Below, in pieces: positions 32,906-45,165 of a stretch of DNA of 64,000 nucleotides. Source of the stretch: Colwellia sp. E2M01. GTDB taxonomy: Bacteria; Pseudomonadota; Gammaproteobacteria; Enterobacterales; Alteromonadaceae. Below the pieces are notes generated by a model, which saw only the letters and a program-made list of their open reading frames with translations, made no database searches and was not told where the DNA came from. The stretch spans positions 1 through 64,000 of the forward strand of contig NZ_JAHKPR010000043.1 of NCBI RefSeq assembly GCF_018860585.1. The letters are read 5' to 3'. The position numbers and the translations under genes were made by a program. How positions within the stretch are numbered: position 1 is the first letter of the stretch; each line of letters opens with the position of its first letter.

Positions 32906-34082
32906 AAATATACCTCACTTTGTGATTTTTGATAAATTTCAAAAAGGTGGTAGATACCAAGATTTACTTACACATCATATTTTATCTGATGTTGCTTTGA
33001 AGTGTGTTGGAATTGCAGACTATACAATAGAGTTCGTAAATAAAGTTAATAAAGGAAGATTAGCATGTCTATATTATGATGAAGAAACACACTATATTTC
33101 TTTCTCTGAAAAGATAGTCCAAGCTAGAAACTCTTTTTTTCAAAGTTTCCCCTCTGCCCTTTTACAATATTGTAATGATGATAGTGAAAATAAGTACTTA
33201 GCCTATTATATATTACAGCCAGTAGGTGGCAGTATTGTGACGGACTATCATCACTTTATGTATAGATTAATAAAATCGGTTGGTACTATTTTTTTAAATG
33301 AAGAGGATATGCTTAATAAGCCTGTAATTAAATTTATTTCTTATGAGGATCTTATACTTAGTAAAGAAAATATTAGAAAAAAGAATAGAAGTAACAAATC
33401 TACTTATGTTACCAAATCTGATGTGGGGAGTTTGCAAATATTCAGTAAAGTTTATGGTGCTAGTAAATATGAATCAACCCTAATAAGTTTAGCTTTATAT
33501 CATATATCTATATTACCAATAGTAATATATGAAATCGAAGAACAGGGTTTAATTAAACTTCCAGAAATTGCTAGGAATTATCTTCTTTCATTAAAACGCA
33601 TAAATATTATAACATCAGATATTAAGCAAGAAGAACGTGAGTATAAGGAAAATAATAGTTTAAGGTCACCTCGTTACATCAGTAATTTACTTAATAAACT
33701 AGGTCCTAAAAAATGTAGCCTTTGTGATTGTGATATTCCTGAAATAATACAAGGTGCGCACATATGGCCTGTTTCTGAAATAAAAAAAAGCCAGATTCTT
33801 TCGAATACAGAAAAATTAAATGAAGCTATTAATGGAGATAATGGAATCTGGTTGTGCCAAAACCACCACAAATTATTTGATTCAAATTTATTAATTTTAT
33901 CTAATGATAAAGGTCTATATTATAATAATTCACTCCTAGAAGGAGGAATAGACTATTTAAAAGATGTAACTAACATAATGGTACTGCCTGATGAATTTTA
34001 TACAGATAAATTTATTAGTTATTTAGAAATGAGAAACTTAAATATAGATCAAAATAATTTTAGTCGTTTTTCCATAGTTTAA
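32895..34082 (+). CDS. HNH restriction endonuclease, partner of the double methylase
   Basis: 395 residues. The N-terminal 250 residues are unrecognised and probably contain target recognition. The C-terminal part has CSLCDCDIPEIIQGAHIWPV (about residues 274-293) and GIWLCQNHHKLFDSNLLIL (about 315-333), a zinc-bound HNH/beta-beta-alpha-metal nuclease motif (C-x2-C ... H ... C-x2-H-H). The start ATG lies inside the end of the methylase gene, so translation is coupled and the nuclease should not appear before its methylase. It ends 28 bases from the convergent mnmE. Same AT-rich codon use as the methylase, so they moved together. Restriction activity is inferred from the pairing. Confidence 0.82.
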   Translation: MINKNIPHFVIFDKFQKGGRYQDLLTHHILSDVALKCVGIADYTIEFVNKVNKGRLACLYYDEETHYISFSEKIVQARNSFFQSFPSALLQYCNDDSENKYLAYYILQPVGGSIVTDYHHFMYRLIKSVGTIFLNEEDMLNKPVIKFISYEDLILSKENIRKKNRSNKSTYVTKSDVGSLQIFSKVYGASKYESTLISLALYHISILPIVIYEIEEQGLIKLPEIARNYLLSLKRINIITSDIKQEEREYKENNSLRSPRYISNLLNKLGPKKCSLCDCDIPEIIQGAHIWPVSEIKKSQILSNTEKLNEAINGDNGIWLCQNHHKLFDSNLLILSNDKGLYYNNSLLEGGIDYLKDVTNIMVLPDEFYTDKFISYLEMRNLNIDQNNFSRFSIV

Positions 34083-34109
34083 TATTATAAATACTCTATA
34101 TTTTATTAG

Positions 34110-35525
34110 CTATTTACCAATACAGAATGAGCTAAATATTTTACCTAACAGATCATCACTGGTAAATTCACCAGTAATTTGATCTAACTCTTGCTGACAA
34201 ATGCGTAGCTCTTCTGCAAGGATTTCACCGGCAACATAAGATTCAAGCTGATCAAGACCAGTAATTAAATGTTGGTGAGTGTTATCTAATGCCACTAAAT
34301 GGCGTCTTCTTGCCATAAAACCACCTTCGGTACTACCTTGGTAACCCATGATCGTTTTTAAATGCTCTTTTAAGCTGCTAACACCATCACCGGTTTTAGC
34401 GGATAAGGTAATAACCGCATGTTGAGTACCGTCTGTATCGGTAAATTCAGAAAAGCCAGTAGTTGCATTATTTACATCAGCTTTGTTTCTAATAAGTGTT
34501 AAGCCCATGTTTTTAGGTAATTTAGCAAAAAATTCTGGGTAATAGTTTTTAATGTATTGTTCATCTTCTATTACCGTGTGCTCTTCACTCGCATCAACCA
34601 TTAATAGTACGCGATCGGCTTGATTAATTTCTTGCCATGCTCGTTCAATACCTATTTTTTCTACTACGTCATCACTGTCACGCAAACCTGCGGTATCAAT
34701 AATATGAAGTGGCATACCATCAATATGAATTTGTTCGGCTAATACGTCACGTGTAGTACCTGCAATGTCGGTAACTATGGCGGTCTGTTTACCACTTAAG
34801 GCATTTAATAAACTTGATTTACCAGCATTAGGGCGACCGGCAATAACAACGCGCATACCTTCTCTAACTATACTACCTTGTTGTGCTTGTTTACGTACGT
34901 CTTCTACTTTAGTGATAATAGCTTTTAAATCGTTAACAACTTTTGCATCGGCAAGAAAATCTATTTCTTCTTCGGGAAAATCTATTGCGGCTTCAACATA
35001 CATTCTTAAATGAATAATGCTTTCAACCATTTCATTAACCAGCTTTGAAAAATCACCTTGTAAAGAGTGTAGGGCAGAACGCGCTGCTTGCTCTGAGCTT
35101 GAGTTAATTAAATCGGCAATGGCTTCAGCTTGTGTTAAATCGAGTTTGTCATTTAAAAATGCTTGCTCACTGAACTCACCAGGCTTTGCCATAACTATTT
35201 TAGGTAAGGCTAAAATAGCTTTTAATAACATATCTAAAATAACTGGGCCGCCATGACCTTGAAACTCAATAACGTCTTCACCAGTAAATGAATTAGGTGC
35301 TTTAAAATAGATGGCAATACCTTGATCTAATACTTGTGATTGTTCAGTACTATTGCCATCGGTAAAAGGTAAATATTCAGCCTTTCTAATTTCAGGTACT
35401 TTTCCTAAAATAGCTTGCGCAACATTTTTAGCTTCTGGTCCTGAAACTCTAATTATACCAACACCACCCCGTCCTGGTGCTGTGGCTTGTGCGGCGATAG
35501 TGGTTGTTTTAGCAATTGATGTCAT
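34110..35525 (-). CDS. mnmE: tRNA modification GTPase MnmE (TrmE)
   Basis: Potassium-activated GTPase working with MnmG on wobble U34. The N-terminal formyl-THF-binding domain starts [20 protein letters not shown] (about residues 7-26). The G domain has [17 protein letters not shown] (about 228-244), the G2 loop [21 protein letters not shown] (G3) and RNKADV (G4, NKxD). The C-terminal CIGK with the key cysteine is complete. 471 aa. In E. coli mnmE is next to yidC as here; the restriction-modification pair occupies its other side. Confidence 0.96.
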   Translation of the reverse strand: MTSIAKTTTIAAQATAPGRGGVGIIRVSGPEAKNVAQAILGKVPEIRKAEYLPFTDGNSTEQSQVLDQGIAIYFKAPNSFTGEDVIEFQGHGGPVILDMLLKAILALPKIVMAKPGEFSEQAFLNDKLDLTQAEAIADLINSSSEQAARSALHSLQGDFSKLVNEMVESIIHLRMYVEAAIDFPEEEIDFLADAKVVNDLKAIITKVEDVRKQAQQGSIVREGMRVVIAGRPNAGKSSLLNALSGKQTAIVTDIAGTTRDVLAEQIHIDGMPLHIIDTAGLRDSDDVVEKIGIERAWQEINQADRVLLMVDASEEHTVIEDEQYIKNYYPEFFAKLPKNMGLTLIRNKADVNNATTGFSEFTDTDGTQHAVITLSAKTGDGVSSLKEHLKTIMGYQGSTEGGFMARRRHLVALDNTHQHLITGLDQLESYVAGEILAEELRICQQELDQITGEFTSDDLLGKIFSSFCIGK

Positions 35526-35620
35526 AGCAAAATATTTATCTAAAAGTGATGGTTTAATTATTAAGAGCTATTTTACTTTATTTATAAACTAAATGCTTAA
35601 AAGTTAAATAACTAAAAAAG

Positions 35621-35654
35621 AAAAGGCGATTACTGTTATCAGTAATCGCCTTTT
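35621..35654. terminator. Terminator between yidC and mnmE
   Basis: AAAAGGCGATTACT (35621-35634) and AGTAATCGCCTTTT (35641-35654), perfect 14-base arms, 6-base loop, T-rich afterwards on the minus strand. It ends the rpmH-to-yidC transcript. Confidence 0.88.
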
Positions 35655-35708
35655 GTATAAGCTTTAAAATATTACACTGAAGTTAATTTATCAGTATTTT
35701 ATTAATGC

Positions 35709-37343
35709 TTACTCTGCAGTTTTAGCTTCTTTTTTCTTAGCAATATCAGCAAATATTATTTTCATTTGCACAATAGATACTACGTTACTTATGAACCAGT
35801 AAAGTACTAAGCCAGACGGGAACCAAGCCATAAATATTGAGAAAACAACTGGCATGTACTGCATGATTTTTTGTTGCATTGGATCTTGAATTGTCATCGG
35901 TTGCATTTTTTGCATCACGAACATACTTGCACCCATTAAAATAGGTAATACAAAGTATGGGTCCATTGCTGATAAATCTTGTATCCAAAACATAAATGGC
36001 GCATGACGTAATTCAACACTTTCTAAAAATACCCAGTAAAGTGCTAAGAATATTGGCATTTGTAGTAAAAGTGGTAAACAACCACCCGCTGGGTTTACTT
36101 TCTCTTTACGGTACATTTCCATTGTCGCTTGCGACATTTTTTGTCTGTCATCACCAAAACGCTCTTTTAATTGAGCCATTTTAGGTGCTAAGTCGCGCAT
36201 TTTAGCCATTGAGGTATATTGCGCTTTAGTTAATGGATACATTAAACCTTTGATAATTAATGTAATAATTATAATTGCTAAGCCCCAGTTAACCACAAAA
36301 CTTTGAATGAAAGTAAGTAAGCTATATAGTGGCTGACTGATCATCCATAAAAAGCCATAATCGATAGTTAAATCTAAGCTTGGTGCTATTTTTTCTAATA
36401 CTTCTTGATCTTTAGGACCAACATAAAATATTGCAGAAGTTGAACCTTGTTGACCTGCGTCAATAATAACGGCAGGGGCTTTAAAGCCAATAACTGCTTC
36501 GTGATTATTACTATATGTTGTATAGATTTGGTTAGTATCTTCAGCTTTTGGTACCCAAGCTGATACAAAGTAATGCTCTAACATGGCAATCCAGCCACCA
36601 GGAGTTACTTTCGCTAAGTTTTCTTCTTGAATATCATCAAAATCATATTTTTCGTAACGGTCTTCAGACGTTGAGTAAGCAGAGCCACGGTAGGTTGGTA
36701 ACATACCGCCGCCTGTATCAACTACGGTAGATTGTTTAAGTTGGCCATACATTTGTACAGAAACACTGTTTGCTGTTTTATTATCAATTAAGTATTCAAC
36801 ATCAACGCTGTAGCTATCTCTGTTAAAAGTAAAGCGTTTAGTAACTGCCATGCCATTTTGGTCATTAAATACTAAATCAACATTTACACTATCGTTAACT
36901 AATTCATAGTTACTTTTCGCGCTTGTATAAATTGGACGACCTTTAATTATACGGTCTATACCATTTGCACCTGTTAAACCACTTTGCGCAATATATTTTT
37001 GATTACCATTTTGCATAACGGTATATGGAATACCATTGCCTTGTTCAGTATCAAATTTAAGTAATTTAACGTCAACAATATCGCCGCCTTGGCTATTAAT
37101 TTTTACGATAAAGTCATCTGTAGTTACAGTGATTAATTTGGCAGAAGTAACGGTTGGTTTATTAGGGCTTATTTGCATATCTGATGATGAAGGCACGAAG
37201 TCTCCGTCAGAATTTTCAGCAGTTTGTGTCTGGTTGATACTGGTTGGCTCAGCAGCAACGGAATTTTCCGATTGCCATTGGCTAAACAATAAGTAAGTAA
37301 CAACCATAAGCGCAATAAAAAGTAGACTGCGTTGGGATTCCAT
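35709..37343 (-). CDS. yidC: Membrane protein insertase YidC
   Basis: Inner-membrane insertase and chaperone working alone or with SecYEG. The first helix QRSLLFIALMVVTYLLFSQW (about residues 4-23) anchors a large periplasmic domain (about 30-340) as in Gram-negative YidC. The conserved core has PLYSLLTFIQSFVVNWGLAI (about 346-365), NPAGGCLPLLLQMPIFLALY (about 420-439) and later helices with LYWFISNVVSIVQM. A conserved positively charged residue lies in the groove. 544 aa is typical. It is part of the rpmH-rnpA-yidD-yidC run, with a 250-bp gap before it that may carry an extra promoter. Confidence 0.97.
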   Translation of the reverse strand: MESQRSLLFIALMVVTYLLFSQWQSENSVAAEPTSINQTQTAENSDGDFVPSSSDMQISPNKPTVTSAKLITVTTDDFIVKINSQGGDIVDVKLLKFDTEQGNGIPYTVMQNGNQKYIAQSGLTGANGIDRIIKGRPIYTSAKSNYELVNDSVNVDLVFNDQNGMAVTKRFTFNRDSYSVDVEYLIDNKTANSVSVQMYGQLKQSTVVDTGGGMLPTYRGSAYSTSEDRYEKYDFDDIQEENLAKVTPGGWIAMLEHYFVSAWVPKAEDTNQIYTTYSNNHEAVIGFKAPAVIIDAGQQGSTSAIFYVGPKDQEVLEKIAPSLDLTIDYGFLWMISQPLYSLLTFIQSFVVNWGLAIIIITLIIKGLMYPLTKAQYTSMAKMRDLAPKMAQLKERFGDDRQKMSQATMEMYRKEKVNPAGGCLPLLLQMPIFLALYWVFLESVELRHAPFMFWIQDLSAMDPYFVLPILMGASMFVMQKMQPMTIQDPMQQKIMQYMPVVFSIFMAWFPSGLVLYWFISNVVSIVQMKIIFADIAKKKEAKTAE

Positions 37344-37592
37344 AAAATTTACTTCTCTTCTTTGTTGGCAGGGGAGTATTCCTGCACATTATTTAAATTT
37401 GATAAGTGCGCGACATTTTAATATACGTTTGCTTGATAACCAACCATCTTTTGGTTTAGGAGGGTATTTAGCCTAGATAAATTACTAAATAATGATTTTT
37501 AGTAGATAAAATTATTCTAATTAGAAACAAATAACTACAAATTTAATATTCATTATATTTTTTAACGTAAAAATTTAGCGCGTAAGTAACAG
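37344..37592. other. Gap between yidD and yidC
   Basis: About 250 AT-rich bases. No gene; nothing structured seen except that it may contain a yidC promoter. Confidence 0.35.
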
Positions 37593-37850
37593 TTATTTTG
37601 ATTTTTTTGGATTGTCTAAAGAAGGAACGGGATCTTCGCCACCTTCATTTAGTGGGTGACACTTTGCTATACGCTTAGTGGCCAACCAACTACCTTTTAT
37701 TACACCAAAACGCTCAACCGCTTCAATGGCATAACTTGAACAAGTAGGGGTAAATCGACAATTTGAACCTAATAATGGACTTAAAAAGCGTTGGTAACTT
37801 CTTAATGAGTGTATTACTAGTTTTTGTGGCGCTGAATTATTTTTCGCCAT
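37593..37850 (-). CDS. yidD: Membrane protein insertion efficiency factor YidD
   Basis: A small 85-aa protein at the inner face of the membrane that helps YidC-dependent insertion. [20 protein letters not shown] (about residues 12-31), [20 protein letters not shown] (about 32-51; the C-R-F-x-P-x-C-S signature) and [19 protein letters not shown] (about 59-79) match the family across its length. The start overlaps the end of rnpA by 34 bases, normal for this operon. Confidence 0.95.
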   Translation of the reverse strand: MAKNNSAPQKLVIHSLRSYQRFLSPLLGSNCRFTPTCSSYAIEAVERFGVIKGSWLATKRIAKCHPLNEGGEDPVPSLDNPKKSK

Positions 37851-38203
37851 ATTTTCTCTAATTCCTGATTTATCGACTTATTATCAAGTTGATCAATACC
37901 AGACTTTACCATAACAACCATATCGATAGCAGGTAAATCATGTTGATTTAAGCGGAAGCTTTCTCTTATTTGTCTTTTGATGCGATTGCGTTGCACAGCA
38001 AGTTTTACACGTTTTTTTGCTATTGCTAAACCTAAACGGTTTTTGGCAATAGTATTGTGTTGATCAGAAACAAGGGTATGAGGTTTTGGAGTGATTAATA
38101 GAGTAAAGTGGCGAGAGCCAAATCTAATAGGTTTAGAAAAAACCTTTTGAAAATGACCGGGAGTCAACAAGCGTGACTCCCGATTAAATTTGTAAGTAGT
38201 CAT
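37817..38203 (-). CDS. rnpA: Ribonuclease P protein component
   Basis: The basic protein subunit that helps RNase P RNA bind pre-tRNA leaders. The central motif is [20 protein letters not shown] (about residues 60-79) followed by [15 protein letters not shown], the R-N-R-x-K-R signature loop. 128 aa, rich in Lys and Arg. It follows rpmH by 43 bases and overlaps yidD. Confidence 0.95.
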   Translation of the reverse strand: MTTYKFNRESRLLTPGHFQKVFSKPIRFGSRHFTLLITPKPHTLVSDQHNTIAKNRLGLAIAKKRVKLAVQRNRIKRQIRESFRLNQHDLPAIDMVVMVKSGIDQLDNKSINQELEKIWRKIIQRHKN

Positions 38204-38246
38204 AGTTTGACTACCTTATATTAAATATTGTAAACAAGATTTAATA

Positions 38247-38381
38247 TTATGCGCTAAGACGTGCACGGCCTTTGGCACGGCGACGAGCTATTACAGCACG
38301 ACCGTTTTTAGTTGCCATACGAGCACGGAATCCGTGGTTACGCTTACGCTTTAGTACGCTAGGTTGAAATGTTCTTTTCAT
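38247..38381 (-). CDS. rpmH: 50S ribosomal protein L34
   Basis: A 44-residue, highly basic ribosomal protein: [20 protein letters not shown], then [20 protein letters not shown] to the end. The frame is open for 17 more codons upstream, but the ATG at 38381 gives the universal L34 start. First gene of the leftward rpmH-rnpA-yidD-yidC run, divergent from dnaA. Confidence 0.97.
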   Translation of the reverse strand: MKRTFQPSVLKRKRNHGFRARMATKNGRAVIARRRAKGRARLSA

Positions 38382-38831
38382 TACGCTAATCCGTCGGTTG
38401 TTGTTGCCCTGGCAAAACAGCCTTTTGAGCACACTGGTCTAAAAAATGAGGCCGAATATTAATGCTTACTAGGGGATTTGTCAATCATTTATCGAGTTAT
38501 TTAACAAAGATCGTAGGTTTTTTATTAAAGGATCTTTAAGATCGTTACTGCTAAAACATAGTATTTTTCTATTATATTCACAGTTTTATCACATTAGTGT
38601 TTTGCAATATTAATAACTAAGACTATTTTATGTACTTTTTATCTTAAATGTCATATAAAAAATTACTTTTAATGTCTAAATTTTATTAATATTTATATTA
38701 ATTTACAGTAGGTTATTAAAAATTTATCTAAAAAAAGTTAGTTTCGTTAAAAGTCAATATTGCACTTGTGGATAACTCAATAGATAATAGGCTTCAGAAA
38801 AATAATACCCTAGTTACTTTTGGAGTTTTGG
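38382..38831. promoter_or_regulatory. rpmH-dnaA divergent control region
   Basis: About 450 bases without a gene. Very AT-rich from 38570, with three GATC sites (38510-38545) and one perfect DnaA box at 38767-38775. Probably holds both divergent promoters; DnaA self-repression through the box is known for the family. It lacks the box cluster and GATC density of 29940-30320, so I do not call it the origin. Confidence 0.65.
38767..38775 (-). promoter_or_regulatory. DnaA box before dnaA
   Basis: Minus strand TTATCCACA, perfect consensus, 57 bases before the chosen dnaA start. Confidence 0.8.
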
Positions 38832-40229
38832 TTGGATCATTCACCTTGGCAAAGATGCCTATCTGTTCTACAAGAAGAATTGCCAGCACAGCAATTTAGT
38901 ATGTGGATCCGACCTTTGCAATGCGTTATAGATGAAAATGTTATGACGTTATATGCGCCTAATCGATTTGTTTTAGATTGGGTAAGAGATAAATACGTAA
39001 ATCGTATTAACGAACTACTTACACTTAACGAACCAAGTAATCCCTTATTACTGCGTTTTGATGTAGGCAGTAAACCAATTATTGACAGCCTTGCTAATAA
39101 TTCGGTTGAAACATCTGCAACGACTAAAAATACTGGTGGTAATGAGTCTTTATTTTCCAAATCATCTCCAGCAACAAAAAATGCAGAGCCTGAAAGTAAC
39201 ATTCCTAAAAAAACCAATGTTCGACTTAATTATACGTTTGATAATTTTGTTGAAGGTAAATCTAACCAATTAGCTCGAGCAGCAGCTTCACAAGTTGCTG
39301 ATAATCCGGGTACTGCTTATAACCCACTATTTATATATGGTGGAACAGGTTTAGGTAAAACGCATTTATTACATGCGGTTGGTAACGGAATTTTATTAAA
39401 TAAGCCTAACGCTAAAATTGCTTATATGCACTCTGAGCGTTTTGTACAAGATATGGTTAGGGCATTACAAAATAATGCTATGGAAAAGTTTAAACAATAT
39501 TATCGAAGTGTTGATGCATTACTGATAGATGATATTCAATTTTTTGCCGGTAAAGAGCGTACCCAGGAAGAATTTTTTCATACTTTTAACGCACTACTTG
39601 AAGGTAATCAACAGGTTATACTTACAAGTGATCGTTACCCTAAAGAAATTAATGGGGTAGATGACAGATTAAAATCTCGTTTTGGTTGGGGCTTAACACT
39701 TGCCATTGAACCGCCAGAACTTGAAACTCGTGTTGCAATATTAAAACGTAAAGCACAAGAAAATCAGATTAACCTTGCTGATGAAGTTGCTTTTTTCATT
39801 GCTAAACGTCTGCGCTCTAATGTTCGTGAATTAGAAGGGGCATTAAATAGAGTAATGGCAAACGCTAACTTTACTGGTCGTGCTATTACTATTGATTTTG
39901 TTAGAGAAGCATTACGAGATTTACTCGCCTTACAAGATAAATTAGTTACTATAGATAACATTCAAAAAACCGTTGCTGAATATTACAAAATTAAAATAGC
40001 TGATTTATTATCTAAACGTCGTAACCGCTCTGTTGCTCGACCCAGACAAATTGCCATGGCATTATCTAAAGAGTTAACTAACCACAGTTTACCTGAAATA
40101 GGGGATGCTTTCGGTGGACGTGATCACACAACGGTTTTACACGCGTGTCGTAAAGTAAAATCATTGCGTGAAGAAACACATGATATTAAAGAAGACTATT
40201 CAAATTTAATTAGAACACTTTCGTCTTAA
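38832..40229 (+). CDS. dnaA: Chromosomal replication initiator DnaA
   Basis: ATP-dependent initiator that binds DnaA boxes and opens oriC. Start choice: TTG at 38832 (M-D-H-S-P-W-Q) with GGAG six bases before it; a TTG four codons earlier lacks a ribosome site. Domain I includes [14 protein letters not shown] (about residues 16-29). AAA+ domain: [20 protein letters not shown] (Walker A, about 161-180), [20 protein letters not shown] (Walker B, about 228-247), [20 protein letters not shown] (sensor and arginine-finger region). Domain IV ends with [20 protein letters not shown] (about 430-449), the DNA-binding signature. 465 aa. Followed by dnaN after 56 bases. Confidence 0.97.
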   Translation: MDHSPWQRCLSVLQEELPAQQFSMWIRPLQCVIDENVMTLYAPNRFVLDWVRDKYVNRINELLTLNEPSNPLLLRFDVGSKPIIDSLANNSVETSATTKNTGGNESLFSKSSPATKNAEPESNIPKKTNVRLNYTFDNFVEGKSNQLARAAASQVADNPGTAYNPLFIYGGTGLGKTHLLHAVGNGILLNKPNAKIAYMHSERFVQDMVRALQNNAMEKFKQYYRSVDALLIDDIQFFAGKERTQEEFFHTFNALLEGNQQVILTSDRYPKEINGVDDRLKSRFGWGLTLAIEPPELETRVAILKRKAQENQINLADEVAFFIAKRLRSNVRELEGALNRVMANANFTGRAITIDFVREALRDLLALQDKLVTIDNIQKTVAEYYKIKIADLLSKRRNRSVARPRQIAMALSKELTNHSLPEIGDAFGGRDHTTVLHACRKVKSLREETHDIKEDYSNLIRTLSS

Positions 40230-40285
40230 ATTTAGTTATTGAAAATAATAAACAATATAACATTAGCACTTAAGCAGGTATCAAC

Positions 40286-41389
40286 ATGAAGTTTTCATTA
40301 AACAGGGAATTATTACTTAAACCATTATTATTGGTTTCTGGGGCGGTAGAGCGTAAAAGTACCTTACCTATCTTAAGTAATATACTTTTTGAAGTTAGTG
40401 GTCAATCACTTACTTTAACAGCCACTGATTTAGAGCTTGAGATGGTTGCTTATGCTGAGGTTGAAAACCTTGGTGAAGACGGAAAAATTACCATTCCAGC
40501 ACGAAAACTATTAGATATTTGTAAAAGCTTACCGGAAAATTCGTTAATTAATTTTGATTCAGCTGAAGATAGTATCAAATTATCATCTGGACGCAGTCGT
40601 TATTCGCTTTCTACATTACCTGCTGCTGACTTTCCTAATATTGAAGAATGGAAAGGGGATGTTGAGTTTAAGCTACTTAAATCTGAATTCTTACGTCTAA
40701 TTGAAAGTACCCATTTTTCAATGGCGAACCAAGATGTTCGTTATTACTTAAATGGTATGTCGATAGAAAGTGAAGGTAATGAAATACGTTCAGTTGCAAC
40801 CGATGGTCACCGTTTAGCTATTTGTAAAATTTCTAATGAAAGTTTAGCTTTACCAGCAAGACAAGTGATTGTACCACGCAAAGGTATTTTAGAAATAATT
40901 CGTTTATTAGCGCCAGTCGATGAAGAAGTACAAGTGTTTTTAGGCTCTAATCATATTCGTATTATTGATACAGAGTTTTCTTTTACCAGTAAATTAGTTG
41001 ATGGACGTTTCCCTGATTACCGACGTGTTTTACCTCGTAACGGTGACAAGGTTTTTGAAACCAATAAAGATGCACTACGACAGGTATTATCTCGCGCCTC
41101 TATTTTATCTAATGAAAAATTTAAAGGTGTACGTCTTAACTTTTCAGATGGAAATTTAAAAATTACCGCAAATAACCCTGAGCAAGAGCAGGCAGAAGAA
41201 GAGATAGAAATTAACTTCCCTTACGGTGAATTAGAAATAGGCTTCAACGTAAGTTATGTACTTGATGTATTAAGTGCAATTAAAGATGAAAATGTAAAGT
41301 TTACTTTAGCTGATGCTAATAGCAGTGTAGTTATTGAAGGCAGTAACAACGGCGAAGCGCTGTATGTTGTTATGCCAATGCGTTTATAA
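40286..41389 (+). CDS. dnaN: DNA polymerase III beta sliding clamp
   Basis: Ring-shaped processivity clamp of 367 aa, made of three like domains. MKFSLNRELLLKPLLLVSGA starts domain 1; LTLTATDLELEMVAYAEV and the domain-2 stretch LIESTHFSMANQDVRYYLNG (about residues 130-149) are conserved. The C-terminal end YVVMPMRL is the universal hydrophobic cleft tail that binds polymerase and loader peptides. It lies between dnaA and recF in the standard order, probably in one operon. Confidence 0.97.
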   Translation: MKFSLNRELLLKPLLLVSGAVERKSTLPILSNILFEVSGQSLTLTATDLELEMVAYAEVENLGEDGKITIPARKLLDICKSLPENSLINFDSAEDSIKLSSGRSRYSLSTLPAADFPNIEEWKGDVEFKLLKSEFLRLIESTHFSMANQDVRYYLNGMSIESEGNEIRSVATDGHRLAICKISNESLALPARQVIVPRKGILEIIRLLAPVDEEVQVFLGSNHIRIIDTEFSFTSKLVDGRFPDYRRVLPRNGDKVFETNKDALRQVLSRASILSNEKFKGVRLNFSDGNLKITANNPEQEQAEEEIEINFPYGELEIGFNVSYVLDVLSAIKDENVKFTLADANSSVVIEGSNNGEALYVVMPMRL

Positions 41390-41410
41390 ATTCATAATGT
41401 TTTATTGCTG

Positions 41411-42544
41411 ATGAGTGTTACTAAACTAACGACGTACAATTTTAGAAACTTGTCATCATTGACAATAGACTTACACCCTAATCTTAATTTTTTTGTTGGG
41501 GATAATGGCAGTGGCAAAAGTAGCTTACTCGAAGCACTTTTTTTTATTGGTCATGGTAAATCATTTCGTACTAGCAAAGTAGAGCATATTGCAAGTTATG
41601 AAAAAGACAACTTTGTTGTCAGTATAAAAGATATTAATGATTTACAACTGGGTTTAAGTAAAGATTTTAATACGGGAGTTACCTTAATTAAAATCAATGG
41701 CGAACGACATGCTCGTTTGTCTGAACTGGCTAAAAATATAGCCGTACAAATTGTAACACCAGAAAGTTTTAAATTGTTTTTTGGTGGGCCAAGAGAACGA
41801 AGACGTTTTGTTGAATTAGGAATGTTTCACGTGAAACATGATTTTTCTACACAATGGCGAGAGTTCAATAGAGTTTTAAAACAACGTAATGCCTGTATAC
41901 GTAATCAATTAGATAAATCAACTTTGGATTATTGGACAACAATTTTCTGTGAGTTATCTGAAGAGGTGGCTGAAGTTAGATCACATTACGTTACAGATTT
42001 AATTGCTGAGTTACCTTATTGGTTAGGTATATTACTACCAAGTATTTCTGATAAAGTAACGGTGCAATATTTACAAGGTTGGCCACAAAAGAAAACCTTA
42101 TTAGAAGCGCTTAATGATAGTATTGATAGAGAAAAAAGCTACGGATATAGTTTGTATGGTGCTCACAAATTTGACGTTAAATTTCTTATTGGAAAACACG
42201 CTTTAGAGAGTCAACTATCAAGAGGGCAACAAAAGTTGTTTTTACTGGCGTTAACTTTTGCCCAAGCAAAATTAATTGGCAGAGTTAATCGAGTAAAACC
42301 AATTTTGCTTATTGATGATATAGGTGCTGAATTAGATTTACATTCTAGACAGTCTCTATCAAATGCAATAAGCAGTTTAGATTGCCAAGTTGTTATAACG
42401 GCAATTGAAGAAGATGTATTACAACCTTTTATTGATGACGTGGATGTCAGCAAGAATGAGAGTGATAAGAATATAAAATATCATATGTTTCACGTGAAAC
42501 ATGGTGGTATATTACCTGTGAATAATTCAGTAATGATTGAGTAG
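41411..42544 (+). CDS. recF: DNA repair ATPase RecF, gene carries two parS sites
   Basis: SMC-like ATPase that helps load RecA at gaps. LNFFVGDNGSGKSSLLEALF (about residues 26-45) is Walker A; LSRGQQKLFLLALTFAQAKL (about 268-287) the ABC signature; RVKPILLIDDIGAELDLHSR (about 294-313) Walker B and D-loop. The ATG at 41411 is preferred over a TTG two codons earlier. Unusual: M-F-H-V-K-H is encoded twice, at about residues 138-143 and 359-364, each being a complete parS site. The second lies in a C-terminal tail after the normal family end, making this RecF (377 aa) slightly long. Followed by gyrB after nine bases. Confidence 0.95.
   Translation: MSVTKLTTYNFRNLSSLTIDLHPNLNFFVGDNGSGKSSLLEALFFIGHGKSFRTSKVEHIASYEKDNFVVSIKDINDLQLGLSKDFNTGVTLIKINGERHARLSELAKNIAVQIVTPESFKLFFGGPRERRRFVELGMFHVKHDFSTQWREFNRVLKQRNACIRNQLDKSTLDYWTTIFCELSEEVAEVRSHYVTDLIAELPYWLGILLPSISDKVTVQYLQGWPQKKTLLEALNDSIDREKSYGYSLYGAHKFDVKFLIGKHALESQLSRGQQKLFLLALTFAQAKLIGRVNRVKPILLIDDIGAELDLHSRQSLSNAISSLDCQVVITAIEEDVLQPFIDDVDVSKNESDKNIKYHMFHVKHGGILPVNNSVMIE
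41823..41838. promoter_or_regulatory. parS: parS centromere site 1 (in recF)
   Basis: TGTTTCACGTGAAACA, the perfect 16-bp ParB-binding palindrome, in frame within recF. Confidence 0.96.
42486..42501. promoter_or_regulatory. parS: parS centromere site 2 (in recF)
   Basis: The same perfect palindrome TGTTTCACGTGAAACA, 663 bp from the first and about 16 kb from parB, near the recF 3' end. Confidence 0.96.
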
Positions 42545-44995
<2,451 letters not shown>

Positions 44996-45018
44996 TTTTT
45001 AGTAACTGCTCAAATAAG

Positions 45019-45047
45019 ATGCCCGGTCTTCAGATTCGGGCATTTTT
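45019..45047 (+). terminator. Terminator after gyrB
   Basis: ATGCCCG (45019-45025) and CGGGCAT (45037-45043) with an 11-base loop, followed by TTTTT. It ends the dnaA-gyrB operon. Confidence 0.85.
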
Positions 45048-45165
45048 GTAGGATAAATACTCTAATATAGTTATAATGCATAAAATTTTTTAACGTACTG
45101 ATTATTGTTCTGAACATAAATGAGTACTTATAAATACCGAGACAAACAAAACAAAAGTGAACACC

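Noticed and set aside
38510-38831. Possible second origin before dnaA
   Set aside because: One DnaA box and three GATC sites only; no clustered boxes or 13-mer-like repeats, unlike 29940-30320.
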